64,000 bases of DNA from Chitinophaga pinensis (GTDB taxonomy: Bacteria; Bacteroidota; Bacteroidia; Flavobacteriales_D; Crocinitomicaceae). Of this stretch, positions 38,510 through 48,911 are shown one piece after another; the stretch's first letter is position 1, and each line of letters starts with the position of its first letter. Made by a program: the position numbers and the translations under genes. The notes below the pieces were generated by a model. The model made no database searches. It saw only the letters and a program-made list of their open reading frames with translations, and was not told where the DNA came from. The stretch lies in assembly GCA_943324745.2 (NCBI GenBank), contig CALPMT020000005.1, forward strand, positions 51,578 to 115,577, in the 5' to 3' direction.

Positions 38510-38872
38510 TTATTTACGTAATATTTTCTCCATTAACTTTCCTTGGGCAAGTTCATCGACTAATTTATCCAAATAGCGTACTTGTTGTGTAAGTGTATTA
38601 GTGATTTCTTCAATTCGGTAACCACAAATAACACCTGTAATCATCTGTGCATTTGGATGTAGGGTAGCTTGTTGGAAAAAGGATTTAAAATTTACTTTTT
38701 CTTGGATAAGTGTTTCTATTTTTGTCGTGTCGAAACCTGTTAGCCAGAAAATTACTTCATCTAATTCCTCTTTCTTACGGCCTTTTTTTTCGATTTTAGT
38801 CAGGTATAATGGATAGACAGTAGAAAAAAGCAGTGTAGCCATACGATTGTTGTGCGTGTCAGACGGTTTCAT
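38510..38872 (-). CDS. DUF2200 family protein
   Basis: 120 aa. The typical pattern of this small family is present: an N-terminal R-MATLLFSTVYPLYLTKIEKKGR, then EELDEVIFWLTGFD, then a segment ending in GVICGYRIEEI and a helical tail. No function is known. It lies 27 bp downstream of folD on the same strand and probably belongs to the glyS-folD transcript. Confidence 0.85.
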   Translation of the reverse strand: MKPSDTHNNRMATLLFSTVYPLYLTKIEKKGRKKEELDEVIFWLTGFDTTKIETLIQEKVNFKSFFQQATLHPNAQMITGVICGYRIEEITNTLTQQVRYLDKLVDELAQGKLMEKILRK

Positions 38873-38899
38873 ACTATCAAAATCATCATCAAAGTAAAC

Positions 38900-39778
38900 C
38901 TACTTCCCTTTCAATTCCATCGCTTTTAGCGTGTTAATCATCAAAGAAGCAATTGTCATAGGTCCTACACCACCCGGAACAGGTGAGATGTATGAACATT
39001 TAGGAGCAACCTCATCAAAACGAACATCACCAACTAATTTCCAGCCACTTTTTTTAGAAGCGTCTTCTAAACGTGAAGTTCCAACATCTATTACGACAGC
39101 ACCCGGCTTAACCATGTCTGCAGAAACAAACTCAGGTTGACCTAAAGCAGCAATTAAAATGTCAGCTGTCAAACAAATTTCTTTTAAATTTTGAGTGTGT
39201 GAATGGGTAAGTGTAACTGTACAGTTTCCAGGATTGGTGTTACGCGTTAACATAATGCTCAAGGGAGTACCAACAATGTTCGAACGTCCAATTATTACGC
39301 AGTGTTTTCCTTCTGTTTGTATCCCATTTCTGTGCATTAACTCCAAAATACCTGCAGGTGTTGCAGATAAGAACCCTGGTAGGTTCAAGACCATGTTACC
39401 CACATTAAAAGGGTGAAAACCGTCCACGTCTTTCTTTGGGTCGATGGCAAGTGTTACTTTCATCTCATCTATGTGAGCAGGTAAGGGGAGTTGAACAATG
39501 AACCCGTCGATGCTGGTATCTTCATTTAGTTGTTGTACACGACGTAATAAGGTTTCTTCTGAAACAGAATCATCGTATCGTATGAGTGTACTTTCAAAAC
39601 CACATTCTTCGCATGCTTTCACTTTCGCAGCAACGTAGGTCATTGAACCACCATCTGTTCCAACCAAAATTGCAGCTAAATGAGGTATTTTCTTACCAGC
39701 AGCTTTTCTATCTTTTACTGCTTGAGCTAACTCCTGTTTGATGGCTGTTGCAGTAGCCTTACCGTCAAGTATGTTCAT
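38900..39778 (-). CDS. folD: bifunctional methylenetetrahydrofolate dehydrogenase/cyclohydrolase
   Basis: Interconverts 5,10-methylene-, 5,10-methenyl- and 10-formyl-tetrahydrofolate. The 292-aa protein has [13 protein letters not shown] with catalytic Lys (about 55), [10 protein letters not shown] (about 98), [11 protein letters not shown], the NADP loop [13 protein letters not shown] (about 163-175) and the C-terminal [15 protein letters not shown]. All hallmark residues are visible. It begins 1 bp after the glyS stop, so the two are co-transcribed. Confidence 0.96.
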   Translation of the reverse strand: MNILDGKATATAIKQELAQAVKDRKAAGKKIPHLAAILVGTDGGSMTYVAAKVKACEECGFESTLIRYDDSVSEETLLRRVQQLNEDTSIDGFIVQLPLPAHIDEMKVTLAIDPKKDVDGFHPFNVGNMVLNLPGFLSATPAGILELMHRNGIQTEGKHCVIIGRSNIVGTPLSIMLTRNTNPGNCTVTLTHSHTQNLKEICLTADILIAALGQPEFVSADMVKPGAVVIDVGTSRLEDASKKSGWKLVGDVRFDEVAPKCSYISPVPGGVGPMTIASLMINTLKAMELKGK

Positions 39779-39779
39779 C

Positions 39780-41321
39780 TTAAATCGCTTGTAATAAGTT
39801 GCGTAAATTTACTTTCTGATCAATCAATTGATGAAGTTCAGGAATCGAAACACGTACTTGTTGCATGGAATCTCTATCTCTAATAGTTACAGTATTGTTT
39901 TCCATTGTTTCATGATCTACCATCACACAGAAAGGTGTGCCAATCGCATCTTGGCGACGGTAACGTTTTCCTGGTGAATCTTTCTCATCGTATTGACATT
40001 GGAAATCGAATTTTAACGTATCAAAAATTTCACGTGCTTTTTCAGGTAAACCATCTTTACGTGTCAATGGCATAATTGCTACTTTATAAGGTGCTAAAGC
40101 AGGAGGTAATGAAAGAACAACACGTTCTGAACCATCTTCTAATTTTTCAGAATTTAACGAATTACTCATGACAGCTAAAAACATACGGTCTAAACCAACA
40201 GATGTTTCGACAACATATGGAACATAACTTTCATTTAATTCAGGGTCGAAGAATTGCAATTTTTTACCGGAAAATTCTTCATGTTGTTTTAAATCGAAAT
40301 CTGTACGTGAGTGAATTCCTTCTAATTCTTTGAATCCCATAGGGAAGTCAAACTCGATATCACACGCTGCATTGGCATAATGAGCTAATTTGATATGATC
40401 GTGTAAACGATAAGCTTCTTCACCTAAGCCAAGCGCCTTGTGCCATTTAACACGCGCATCTTTCCAGTATTCGTACCATTTCATTTCTTCCCCTGGACGT
40501 ACAAAGAATTGCATCTCCATTTGTTCAAATTCACGCATACGGAAGATGAATTGTCTTGCAACAATCTCGTTACGAAATGCTTTCCCAATTTGAGCAATTC
40601 CAAACGGTATTTTCATTCTGCCGGATTTTTGTACATTTAAAAAGTTTACAAAAATTCCTTGTGCAGTTTCAGGTCTTAGATAGATAGTTGCTGCATCACC
40701 AGCTACAGAACCTAATTCTGTGGAGAACATTAAGTTAAATTGACGAACTTCCGTCCAATTTTTAGAACCACTGATAGGACAAACAATTTCTAGATCAATA
40801 ATCAATTGCTGAACGCCTTCTAAATCATTGTTTTCTAATGTTGTACGCATACGACCTTCGATTTCAGTAATTTTTTGAGCATTACGCAGTACGTTTGGAT
40901 TGGTAGCAACAAATTGTTCCTTGTCGAACGCATCTCCGAATTTCTTTGATGCCTTTTCAACTTCTTTATTAATCTTTTGACGTATTTTCTCTATATGTTC
41001 TTCAATTAAAACATCCGCCCGGTATCTTTTTTTTGAATCTTTATTATCAATCAATGGATCATTAAAAGCGTCCACATGACCTGAAGCCTTCCAAGTCGTA
41101 GGGTGCATGAAAATTGCAGAGTCTATTCCTACAATATTTTCGTGCATTTGTGTCATAGATTTCCACCAATAAGATTTGATGTTATTTTTCAATTCAGAGC
41201 CCAACTGACCATAATCGTAAGTTGCTGCTAATCCATCGTATATTTCAGAGGAAGGAAATACATATCCATACTCTTTTGCGTGGGAAATTACTTCCTTTAA
41301 TTTATCTTCTTTTTGTTCCAT
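39780..41321 (-). CDS. glyS: glycine--tRNA ligase (alpha2, class II)
   Basis: 513 aa, the single-chain dimeric type. Motif 1 region [19 protein letters not shown] near the N-terminus, [13 protein letters not shown] (about 218-230), motif 2 with [25 protein letters not shown] (about 248-272), motif 3 with [12 protein letters not shown] (about 392-403), and the anticodon-binding domain from about 415. First gene of glyS, folD, DUF2200. No T-box or other leader element is visible in the 130-bp divergent region before the FKBP gene. Confidence 0.96.
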   Translation of the reverse strand: MEQKEDKLKEVISHAKEYGYVFPSSEIYDGLAATYDYGQLGSELKNNIKSYWWKSMTQMHENIVGIDSAIFMHPTTWKASGHVDAFNDPLIDNKDSKKRYRADVLIEEHIEKIRQKINKEVEKASKKFGDAFDKEQFVATNPNVLRNAQKITEIEGRMRTTLENNDLEGVQQLIIDLEIVCPISGSKNWTEVRQFNLMFSTELGSVAGDAATIYLRPETAQGIFVNFLNVQKSGRMKIPFGIAQIGKAFRNEIVARQFIFRMREFEQMEMQFFVRPGEEMKWYEYWKDARVKWHKALGLGEEAYRLHDHIKLAHYANAACDIEFDFPMGFKELEGIHSRTDFDLKQHEEFSGKKLQFFDPELNESYVPYVVETSVGLDRMFLAVMSNSLNSEKLEDGSERVVLSLPPALAPYKVAIMPLTRKDGLPEKAREIFDTLKFDFQCQYDEKDSPGKRYRRQDAIGTPFCVMVDHETMENNTVTIRDRDSMQQVRVSIPELHQLIDQKVNLRNLLQAI

Positions 41322-41412
41322 GTTACAAAAGTAAAAGAAGTCTGAATAAATTGTGAGAATGTTGTTAATTTTCTTGAAAAAAAATAGGCGCTTCTAACAA
41401 CATATATCAAAG

Positions 41413-41435
41413 TACTAATTTAATTAGTAAATTTG
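41413..41435 (+). promoter_or_regulatory. -7 element with adjoining palindrome upstream of the FKBP gene
   Basis: TAAATTTG (41428-41435) matches TAnnTTTG, 20 bp before the ATG at 41455. Directly before it ACTAAT-TTA-ATTAGT (41413-41427) is a perfect palindrome over the -10 to -25 zone. A TTTG at the -33 spacing was not found. Confidence 0.4.
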
Positions 41436-41454
41436 TTGAGCAAAAAAATGTTTT

Positions 41455-42180
41455 ATGAAAAAAATGATCTTAAGTGCTTCAGTTTTATTGATTTCATCAA
41501 TGTCAATAGCGCAATCTCCAGCACAAAAAAAAGTTTCAAAGAAAAAAGGCGCAGAAACTTCGATAGCTTTTAAAAATCAATTAGATAGTGTATCTTATTT
41601 AATTGGAAGAATCTTAGGGGAGAATGTATTGCGTGATTTATCGAATGGTAATAAAGAACTTGTAATAAAAGGGTTGTCCGATCGTTTAAATGATCAGCCT
41701 AGTTTGTGTAATGATCCGCAAAATAAAACGATTAGTGCTTATTTTAAAAAGGTCGAAGAAGTTAAAAAAGCTGAATTGGCAAAAGAAGGATTTAAAGCAA
41801 GAGAAGAAGGAATAGTTTTTTTGAATAATAATAAAACCAAACCAAATATTCAAACTACTCCAAGCGGTTTACAATATCAAGTTGTTGTCATGGGGAACGG
41901 TGAAAAACCAAAAGCGACTGATCAAGTTACGGTGCATTATCATGGAACCACTACAGAAGGAAAAGTATTTGATAGTTCGGTAGACCGAGGTGAACCTGCA
42001 ACATTTGGATTAAATCAAGTGATTAAAGGTTGGACTGAAGGATTACAATTGATGCCTGCGGGTTCAAAATTTATCTTTTACATTCCTCAAGAATTGGCTT
42101 ATGGAGAACAATCACCTTCACCAGCAATTAAACCTTTTTCGGTATTAATCTTTGAAGTAGAATTAATTAAAGTTAATTAA
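41455..42180 (+). CDS. exported FKBP-type peptidyl-prolyl isomerase
   Basis: 241 aa with a signal peptide (cut near SIAQ), a Lys-rich linker, an N-terminal helical Mip/FkpA-like dimerisation region (about 35-115), and an FKBP domain (about 125-240) with VTVHYHGTTTEGKVFDSS, VIKGWTEGLQLMPAGSK and ELAYGE. It should help fold periplasmic or outer-membrane proteins. The cyclophilin-FKBP fusion follows 5 bp downstream. Confidence 0.92.
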   Translation: MKKMILSASVLLISSMSIAQSPAQKKVSKKKGAETSIAFKNQLDSVSYLIGRILGENVLRDLSNGNKELVIKGLSDRLNDQPSLCNDPQNKTISAYFKKVEEVKKAELAKEGFKAREEGIVFLNNNKTKPNIQTTPSGLQYQVVVMGNGEKPKATDQVTVHYHGTTTEGKVFDSSVDRGEPATFGLNQVIKGWTEGLQLMPAGSKFIFYIPQELAYGEQSPSPAIKPFSVLIFEVELIKVN

Positions 42181-42185
42181 ATATC

Positions 42186-43226
42186 ATGAAATTACTAAGT
42201 GCATTTTTATTCTTTATAGTTTTTTTTTCTGGGGTGTACTCTCAAAATTTGGAGCAAGGTTTGTATGCTAAATTTGAAACAACCAAAGGAGATATATTGA
42301 TCAAATTAGAAGATGAAAAGGCGCCACAAACAGTTGCTAATTTTGTTGGTTTAGCTGAAGGTAATTATCATTTTGCAGCAAAAACGTTTACTAAACCATT
42401 TTACGATAGCTTAAAGTTTCATCGTGTCATAGCAAACTTTATGATACAAGGTGGATGTCCTTTGGGGACTGGAAGCGGCGATCCAGGTTATAAGTTCCAC
42501 GACGAGTTTGATCCTTCTTTAAAACATGACGGACCAGGGGTCTTATCGATGGCTAATTCAGGACCAAATACCAATGGAAGTCAATTTTTCATTACTCATG
42601 TAGCAACTCCATGGCTGGATAATAAACATTCAGTTTTTGGACATGTTGTTGAAGGTCAGGATGTGGTAAATAAAATTGTTCAAAATGATTTGATTCTTCA
42701 CGTTAAGATTCTACGTGTAGGAAATAATTACAAAAATTACGATGCTACAAAAGCAATTGAAAGTAAAAGAGCTTTTCATACTCGTGTAGTGTTAGATACA
42801 GCCTTATTAGCTTATCCAAAAGCACAACAAATTTCTTCTGGATTGACCTATGTGTTAGAAGGAAAAATGAAGTGCGAAAAACCAAAGCTAGGTGATACTG
42901 TGATAGTGCACTATACAGGTTATTTATTGAACGGTAAAAAGTTTGAGTCATCTAAAGATGGAGAATCAATACCTTTAACTTTTGTATATAAAGTTCAAGG
43001 TATGATTCCTGGTTTTGAAGAAGCCTTAAGTTTATTATGCAAAGGAGGGAAGGGTCGTTTTTATATGCCTTATTATTTAGCTTATGGTCATCGAAATACA
43101 GGTTCTATTAAAGCGTATTCGGATTTAATTTTTGATATTGAATTAGTCGATGTCAAGTCAACGAATAGTGAAGTAACAAAATCTCAAAAATGGTTTCAAA
43201 AAATATTTTCTCGTCATATAAAATAA
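42186..43226 (+). CDS. exported cyclophilin-FKBP fusion peptidyl-prolyl isomerase
   Basis: 346 aa with signal peptide (cut near VYSQ). Residues about 25-185 are a cyclophilin domain: FHRVIANFMIQGG, SMANSGPNTNGSQFFIT, and HSVFGHVVEG. Residues about 225-330 are an FKBP domain: VIVHYTGYLLNGKKFESS, MIPGFEEALSLLCKGGKG and YLAYGH. Two unrelated isomerase folds in one exported chain should broaden substrate range or give bivalent chaperone action. Second in an apparent operon with the FKBP gene; the downstream glycosyltransferase start lies inside its last 37 bp. Confidence 0.9.
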   Translation: MKLLSAFLFFIVFFSGVYSQNLEQGLYAKFETTKGDILIKLEDEKAPQTVANFVGLAEGNYHFAAKTFTKPFYDSLKFHRVIANFMIQGGCPLGTGSGDPGYKFHDEFDPSLKHDGPGVLSMANSGPNTNGSQFFITHVATPWLDNKHSVFGHVVEGQDVVNKIVQNDLILHVKILRVGNNYKNYDATKAIESKRAFHTRVVLDTALLAYPKAQQISSGLTYVLEGKMKCEKPKLGDTVIVHYTGYLLNGKKFESSKDGESIPLTFVYKVQGMIPGFEEALSLLCKGGKGRFYMPYYLAYGHRNTGSIKAYSDLIFDIELVDVKSTNSEVTKSQKWFQKIFSRHIK

Positions 43227-44650
43227 TCCTAATTGTTGGACTTATTTTTCGAATTATCACTGCAGTCTTTTCCGAAGGATATGGTATGCATGATGATCAT
43301 TTTTTAACCGTTGAGACTCCAAGTTCATGGGTACATCATGTTGATGAAGGAGGTTGGTTGCCATGGAGTAAAGAATATAGAGGGACGCCACAAGGACATA
43401 GTTTTACCTATATAGGAATGAACTTTTTGTTTTTTAAAACATGTAATTTTATTGGAATTAATGATCCAAAAGTGTTAATGATTATTAATCGCTTATTACA
43501 TGCTTTACTTTCCATTTTTGTGGTCTACTTTGGAATAAAAATCACAGAAAAAATTTCAAATCGTAAAAATGCACTCACTGTTGGTTGGATTTTAGCGTTA
43601 TTGTGGTTAATACCCTTTATGTCAGTCCGGAATTTAGTAGAAATGGCTTGCATTCCTTTTTTAATGTGGGGAATTTGGTTGTTGATAGAAGCGAAGGGAA
43701 GAAGCGCTTTTATTTATGGTGGTGTCCTAATAGGATTGGCAGTATCGTTTAGATATCAAGTTGCTGTATTTGCGATTGGAGTTGCTGGTTATTATTTATT
43801 TAAAAGACAATTTTCTCTTTTTTTTTATTTTTGTTTAGGAAATATAATTTCATTTACCATTACACAAGGTGTTGTAGATTTTTTTATTTGGGGTTCTCCA
43901 TTTACTGAGTTCTTAGCCTATGTAATTTATAATATGAATGAAGGCACAAGATATTTACCAAACACTAATTATTTCATGTATTTTTATGTATTGTTAGGTG
44001 TTTTATTATTCCCTTTTGGTTTATTAATGGGAGTTGGGTTTTTTAGAAGTTTCAAGAAGCAATTATTTTTATTTATTCCTACCATTGCTTTTATCTTATT
44101 TCATACGTGGTATCCAAATAGACAAGAACGCTTTATTTTATCCATTTTACCGTTCTTTATTATTTTAGGAGTGATAGGATTTGAAACTCTTAAAGAACGT
44201 TCATTTTGGAATAAAACATGGAATTTTTCATGGAGATTTTTTTGGATACTAAACATTCCATTATTATTATTTTTCACTGTTGCATCAACAAAAAAATCAA
44301 GAATTGATGCGATGTATTCACTTTACGCAACAAAGAAATCTAATCCTAAGATAATAATGGAAGGGAGTGGGGATGCTTCTTTAACTATGATGCCAAAATT
44401 TTATGCAAATGCTTGGTATGCCACTTTCAAAGAAGTTACTGAAAAATCTATTGATACAACATTTAAAGCAGAATATATTTTCTTCAGTGGTAAGGGCAAT
44501 TTAAAGGAAAGACTTTCTTTTTATAAAAAGTATTATCCTAATTTACATTTGCATAAAGTATGTGAACCAAGCATGATTGATCAAATTGTACATGATTTGA
44601 ATCCAAGAAATGTGAACGAATACATAGAAGTATGGAAAATAAATTATTAA
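43190..44650 (+). CDS. membrane glycosyltransferase, Alg9/GT22-like
   Basis: 486 aa, about ten membrane helices. The first loop has an acidic pair (YGMHDDHFLTVE, about 31-42), as GT-C enzymes using polyprenyl-phosphate sugars do. TWYPNRQERFILSILPFFIILG (about 305-326) is the hallmark stretch of the Alg9/PIG-B mannosyltransferase group (HKEx-RF-type, here RQERF). The acceptor is unknown; cell-surface glycan or protein glycosylation is likely. The start overlaps the fusion isomerase by 37 bp, and the next glycosyltransferase gene starts 1 bp after the stop. Confidence 0.75.
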   Translation: MVSKNIFSSYKIILIVGLIFRIITAVFSEGYGMHDDHFLTVETPSSWVHHVDEGGWLPWSKEYRGTPQGHSFTYIGMNFLFFKTCNFIGINDPKVLMIINRLLHALLSIFVVYFGIKITEKISNRKNALTVGWILALLWLIPFMSVRNLVEMACIPFLMWGIWLLIEAKGRSAFIYGGVLIGLAVSFRYQVAVFAIGVAGYYLFKRQFSLFFYFCLGNIISFTITQGVVDFFIWGSPFTEFLAYVIYNMNEGTRYLPNTNYFMYFYVLLGVLLFPFGLLMGVGFFRSFKKQLFLFIPTIAFILFHTWYPNRQERFILSILPFFIILGVIGFETLKERSFWNKTWNFSWRFFWILNIPLLLFFTVASTKKSRIDAMYSLYATKKSNPKIIMEGSGDASLTMMPKFYANAWYATFKEVTEKSIDTTFKAEYIFFSGKGNLKERLSFYKKYYPNLHLHKVCEPSMIDQIVHDLNPRNVNEYIEVWKINY

Positions 44651-44651
44651 A

Positions 44652-46067
44652 ATGAAAATAAACCCTTTAAGTTATTTGTATTTATTTGTCGTTGGTGCAT
44701 TTTTGATCGTGACAGGTCATCTAATGTTTGCGAAAACGATGTTCATGGATGGACTTTTTTATACAACAATTGCAAGGAACATATCTGTTGGGGATTGCAC
44801 TGTTTGGGATTTAAAATTTACAAATACGTTTTATTCTAATTTTCACGAACATCCGCCGTTAGCAATGTGGTTAGAAAGTGTATACTTTGATGTCTTTGGA
44901 ACTAGTTGGGTTGTAGATAAATTTTATAGCGTTAGCACTTATTTTTTTACTGCATTTTTCATAAATAAAATTTGGAAAACTATTTACCCTACTTCTCAAT
45001 TAAGTTGGGTAGCTATTTTGTTTTGGTTATTTACACCAGTTGTTTTTTGGGCAGTTGGAAATAATTTATTAGAAAATACTATGTCCATTTTTTTGATCAT
45101 TTCAGTTTATTATTCATTAAAAACAGTTTTGACTAACAAATGGTATTATTCGATTATTTCAGGTTTTTTTATTGCATTGGGATTTTTAACGAAAGGATTT
45201 GTTGCATTTTTTCCGTTATCTTTTTTCTTTATCTATTTTTTAATCTTTAAAGATTTTAAAATAAAATTAATGTTTAGAAATTCAATTTTAATTATTATTG
45301 GTACTTTACTTCCTCTTGTATTATTATTTTCATTTAATCACACTGCATACCTTTCAATCAAATCTTATTTTGATATTCAAGTTGTTAATAGTCTAAATAA
45401 TATCGTAACTGTAGACTCACGGTTTTTTATTGTGAAGCGATTATTAAGTGAATTATTAGTCATCTTTTTTTTAATAGTAGTGTTGTATTTTATTACAAGT
45501 AAAGCGAAGATAAATCTTTCTAAGAATAGTTTTGAGCGTAAGTGGTTTTTGTTTTTTACATTATTTGGTTTAACAGGCGTATTACCAATTATTGTAACTT
45601 TAAAACAAAGTGGATTTTATATTTTACCTGTATACCCCTTGTTTTCAATAGCTTTTGTTAGTTTGTTTAATAAGAGATTAACATTTTTTCATGATAAAAT
45701 TGTTTCTTCATTGATCACAAGATATGTGTCAATAGTTGTTTTTTTGTGTGGTTTTACGATGGTACTTTTCTCATTTTCTTCCTATGGAAATGACAGTGAA
45801 ATTGTAAAAGATATAGAAATAATCAGTAAACACGTTAAAAAAGGGGAGATCATCGATTCACCAACAACAATGAGTGATGACTTTTCAATTCATGCTTATT
45901 TATACAGAATGAATTTTATTAGTTTAAGAAGTGATTCTGAGGTTAAAAATAATTTCTACATTATTAATCTTGAACAAGATCCTATAAATAAAATTCCAAA
46001 TGGTTATAAATTAATTCCGCTCAAAACAGAAGTTTTAAAATTGTATAAAAAGGTCAAGTTTATTTAA
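44652..46067 (+). CDS. membrane glycosyltransferase, ArnT/PMT (GT39/GT83)-like
   Basis: 471 aa, 11-12 hydrophobic helices. The first loop carries Asp and the TTIARNISVGD pattern, followed by HEHPPLAMWLESVYFDVFG (about 76-94), the signature of the PMT/ArnT family that uses polyprenyl-phosphate-linked sugars. A helix near residue 165 holds ALGFLTKGFVAFFPL, also typical. It pairs with the preceding GT-C enzyme and may act in the same surface glycan pathway. The end overlaps the convergent TPR-like gene by 8 bp. Confidence 0.82.
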   Translation: MKINPLSYLYLFVVGAFLIVTGHLMFAKTMFMDGLFYTTIARNISVGDCTVWDLKFTNTFYSNFHEHPPLAMWLESVYFDVFGTSWVVDKFYSVSTYFFTAFFINKIWKTIYPTSQLSWVAILFWLFTPVVFWAVGNNLLENTMSIFLIISVYYSLKTVLTNKWYYSIISGFFIALGFLTKGFVAFFPLSFFFIYFLIFKDFKIKLMFRNSILIIIGTLLPLVLLFSFNHTAYLSIKSYFDIQVVNSLNNIVTVDSRFFIVKRLLSELLVIFFLIVVLYFITSKAKINLSKNSFERKWFLFFTLFGLTGVLPIIVTLKQSGFYILPVYPLFSIAFVSLFNKRLTFFHDKIVSSLITRYVSIVVFLCGFTMVLFSFSSYGNDSEIVKDIEIISKHVKKGEIIDSPTTMSDDFSIHAYLYRMNFISLRSDSEVKNNFYIINLEQDPINKIPNGYKLIPLKTEVLKLYKKVKFI

Positions 46068-46782
46068 TTCTTTCATACACTTTTTTAAAATCTTCCTCCT
46101 GTTCAAACCAAGTATTTGCTTTTAATCCAATATTTCTAGCACGTTCTGGTTGTTTTATACTTTTTAAGCCTTCGATGGTTTGTATGACTGCTACTTTTAG
46201 AAATTCTTTTTCTTTTTCTGTATAATAGTCTAGATTGGTTAAACGCTCTAAAGAATTTTGATTTTCATTCCAAACGATCATTGCACCTGGAAGATCTTTC
46301 GTGAATTTTTTGAGTGCTCCATCCATTAGTAAAGTAGATATATCTTCAGGATATAAAGTTTTTAATTTGTTATTGTATTCGAATGCTTTTTTATAGCTTT
46401 TGTCAGTCAATTCTTCTAAAATATGTGCAATTAAAGTTTCTTTAACCTCCATGTAAAATTCACTTTCTTTGTCATGAACTTCGTTGGTAATATCTTTTTC
46501 AATACATTTTACTAGGTACTGAATACTTTGATCGTAAGCTTCTTTATATTTTGATTCTTTATTTTTTTGAAAAGAAATTTTGAATAAGGATTTCGAAATA
46601 TATATGTACGGGATCGCATCATTTTTTGTTTCTGGCTTTGAAGTATATTTCTCTGCTTTGTCTACCAGTTTTTTATACTCACCATTTACAAACAATGTAA
46701 ATAAATCAGTATATAATGGTGGTTGTGCTTCTAACTTACTGAATGAAAACAGGATGATGAAAAGTAGTAAGTGTTTTTTCAT
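46060..46782 (-). CDS. exported protein with TPR-like helical repeats
   Basis: About 240 aa from the ATG at 46782, which begins a signal peptide (KKHLLLFIILFSFSKLEAQ); an ATG 8 codons earlier (46806) is in frame but adds only polar residues. The mature part is all helix, with TPR-like spacing (YTDLFTLFVNGEYKKLVDKAEKY, KSYKKAFEYNNKLKTLYPED). A periplasmic scaffold is likely. No partner is obvious. Confidence 0.65.
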   Translation of the reverse strand: MKKHLLLFIILFSFSKLEAQPPLYTDLFTLFVNGEYKKLVDKAEKYTSKPETKNDAIPYIYISKSLFKISFQKNKESKYKEAYDQSIQYLVKCIEKDITNEVHDKESEFYMEVKETLIAHILEELTDKSYKKAFEYNNKLKTLYPEDISTLLMDGALKKFTKDLPGAMIVWNENQNSLERLTNLDYYTEKEKEFLKVAVIQTIEGLKSIKQPERARNIGLKANTWFEQEEDFKKVYERIK

Positions 46783-46837
46783 AGTAGTAGTATTTTTGTA
46801 GTTCAAAATTACCCAAAGACGATTAAATGGATATTAT

Positions 46838-48907
46838 TTATTCCACACTCTTTATTAACAATTCTAAAATAGCGATAGCTGCAGTAGGAATTTTAGTTCC
46901 TGGTCCAAATACGCCAAACACTCCTTTTTCGTATAAAAAATCATAATCTTTTGCAGGGATTACACCTCCTGCGATGACCATAATATCTGCCCTTCCGAGG
47001 GACTTTAATTCTTCAATGACAGCTGGTATTAAAGTTTTGTGACCTGCAGCGAGCGAACTAACGCCAAGTATATGTACATCATTTTCAATGGCTTGTTTGG
47101 CTACTTCTTGCGGTGTTTGAAATAGCGGACTAATATCTACATCGAAGCCCATATCCGCAAAGGAGGTCGCAATGATTTTAGCGCCACGATCGTGTCCGTC
47201 TTGTCCCATTTTTGCTACCATAATACGCGGTCTTCTTCCTTCTAATCGTGCGAATTTATCGGCTAAAGCAATTGCTTTCTTAAAATCTTCATTTTTCATA
47301 ACTCCTTTTGCATATACTCCTTGAATTGAATGGATCTTTGCTTGATATCTTCCGAAAACGCGCTCTAATGCGTCTGAAATCTCCCCTAAAGTAGCTCTGT
47401 TGCGCGCACAAATAACAGCTGCTTCTAATAAGTTACCTTCCCCAGTTTGTGCACAATGTTCTAGGGCAATTAGACTTTCTTGCACGGTCTCCGAATCTCT
47501 TTCAGCTTTCAATGTTGTCAGTTGTGCTACTTGTTGTAAACGAACCGTATCATTGTCGATTTCCAATGTTTCTATTACTTCTTCTTGTGCTAATTGATAT
47601 CGGTTGACGCCTACGATAATATCTTCTTCACCATCGATCCGCGCTTGTTTGGTAGTTGCTGCTTCTTCAATTCGCATTTTAGGGATTCCAGCTTCGATCG
47701 CTTTTGTCATTCCCCCTAATTGCTCCACTTCTTCAATTAATTCCCATGCTTGTTGACACAATTCAGCTGTTAGTTTTTCAATGACATAACTACCTTCTGT
47801 TGGATCAATTGTATTTGTAATCCCAATTTCTTCTTGTATGTATATCTGTGTGTTTCGAGCAATGCGAGCAGAAAAATCCGTTGGTAATGCGATTGCTTCA
47901 TCTAGGGAATTGGTATGTAATGATTGTGTGCCACCTAAAACTGCCGCCAATGCTTCGATGCAGGTACGGGTAACATTATTGAATGGATCTTGTTCCGTTA
48001 AACTCCATCCAGAAGTCTGACAATGGGTTCTCAAGGCCATTGATTTTTCTTTTTTAGGGTTGAAGTGTTTTACAATTTTAGCCCATAATAATCTTCCAGC
48101 ACGTAATTTGGCAATCTCTACCATGGGTTTCATTCCGATTCCCCAAAAGAAACTTAAGCGCGGTGCAAAATCGTCGATATCCAGACCTACATTTATTCCT
48201 GCACGTAAATACTCTAATCCATCGGCTAGAGTATATGCCAGTTCTTGTGCAGCAGTCGCACCAGCTTCATGCATGTGATAGCCAGAAATGGAGATAGAAT
48301 TGAATTTCGGCATATATTTAGTCGTGTAAGCAAATATATCCGCAATGATGCGCATGGATGGAGTAGGAGGATAAATGTAGGTGTTACGCACCATAAATTC
48401 CTTTAAGATGTCGTTCTGTATTGTTCCTGAAAGTAACTCTTGTTTTACTCCTTGTTCTTCTGCTGCAACGATGAAAAATGCTAAAATTGGAATTACCGCA
48501 CCATTCATGGTCATAGAAACGGACATCTGATCTAATGGAATTTGGTCAAATAATACTTTCATATCTAGCACGGAATCAATAGCTACTCCTGCTTTTCCAA
48601 CATCTCCAACTACACGTGGATGATCAGAGTCGTAACCTCTATGTGTCGCTAAATCAAAAGCAACCGAAAGTCCTTTTTGTCCCGCTGCTAAATTGCGTTT
48701 ATAGAATGCATTAGAATCTTCCGCAGTAGAAAAACCTGCGTATTGACGAATAGTCCAAGGACGAGAACGATACATAGAAGCATAAGGTCCTCCTAAAAAA
48801 GGTGCAATTCCGGATTTGAAACCAGTATGTTCGAAAGTGATTCTTTCTTGCGTAGCAGTAGCAGAAATGTCTTTCCAATCTGTTTTTGTGAAGTCTATGT
48901 TTTTCAT
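46838..48907 (-). CDS. methylmalonyl-CoA mutase, large (catalytic) subunit
   Basis: Cobalamin-dependent interconversion of (R)-methylmalonyl-CoA and succinyl-CoA. 689 aa. The substrate barrel has [21 protein letters not shown] (split here as [10 protein letters not shown] and [10 protein letters not shown]), [15 protein letters not shown], and the CoA-binding region. The C-terminal B12 domain (about 559-689) carries DGHDRGAK with cobalt-ligand His572, then [12 protein letters not shown] and [12 protein letters not shown]. It follows the small subunit gene by 4 bp. Standard length. Confidence 0.96.
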   Translation of the reverse strand: MKNIDFTKTDWKDISATATQERITFEHTGFKSGIAPFLGGPYASMYRSRPWTIRQYAGFSTAEDSNAFYKRNLAAGQKGLSVAFDLATHRGYDSDHPRVVGDVGKAGVAIDSVLDMKVLFDQIPLDQMSVSMTMNGAVIPILAFFIVAAEEQGVKQELLSGTIQNDILKEFMVRNTYIYPPTPSMRIIADIFAYTTKYMPKFNSISISGYHMHEAGATAAQELAYTLADGLEYLRAGINVGLDIDDFAPRLSFFWGIGMKPMVEIAKLRAGRLLWAKIVKHFNPKKEKSMALRTHCQTSGWSLTEQDPFNNVTRTCIEALAAVLGGTQSLHTNSLDEAIALPTDFSARIARNTQIYIQEEIGITNTIDPTEGSYVIEKLTAELCQQAWELIEEVEQLGGMTKAIEAGIPKMRIEEAATTKQARIDGEEDIIVGVNRYQLAQEEVIETLEIDNDTVRLQQVAQLTTLKAERDSETVQESLIALEHCAQTGEGNLLEAAVICARNRATLGEISDALERVFGRYQAKIHSIQGVYAKGVMKNEDFKKAIALADKFARLEGRRPRIMVAKMGQDGHDRGAKIIATSFADMGFDVDISPLFQTPQEVAKQAIENDVHILGVSSLAAGHKTLIPAVIEELKSLGRADIMVIAGGVIPAKDYDFLYEKGVFGVFGPGTKIPTAAIAILELLIKSVE

Positions 48908-48911
48908 TGTG

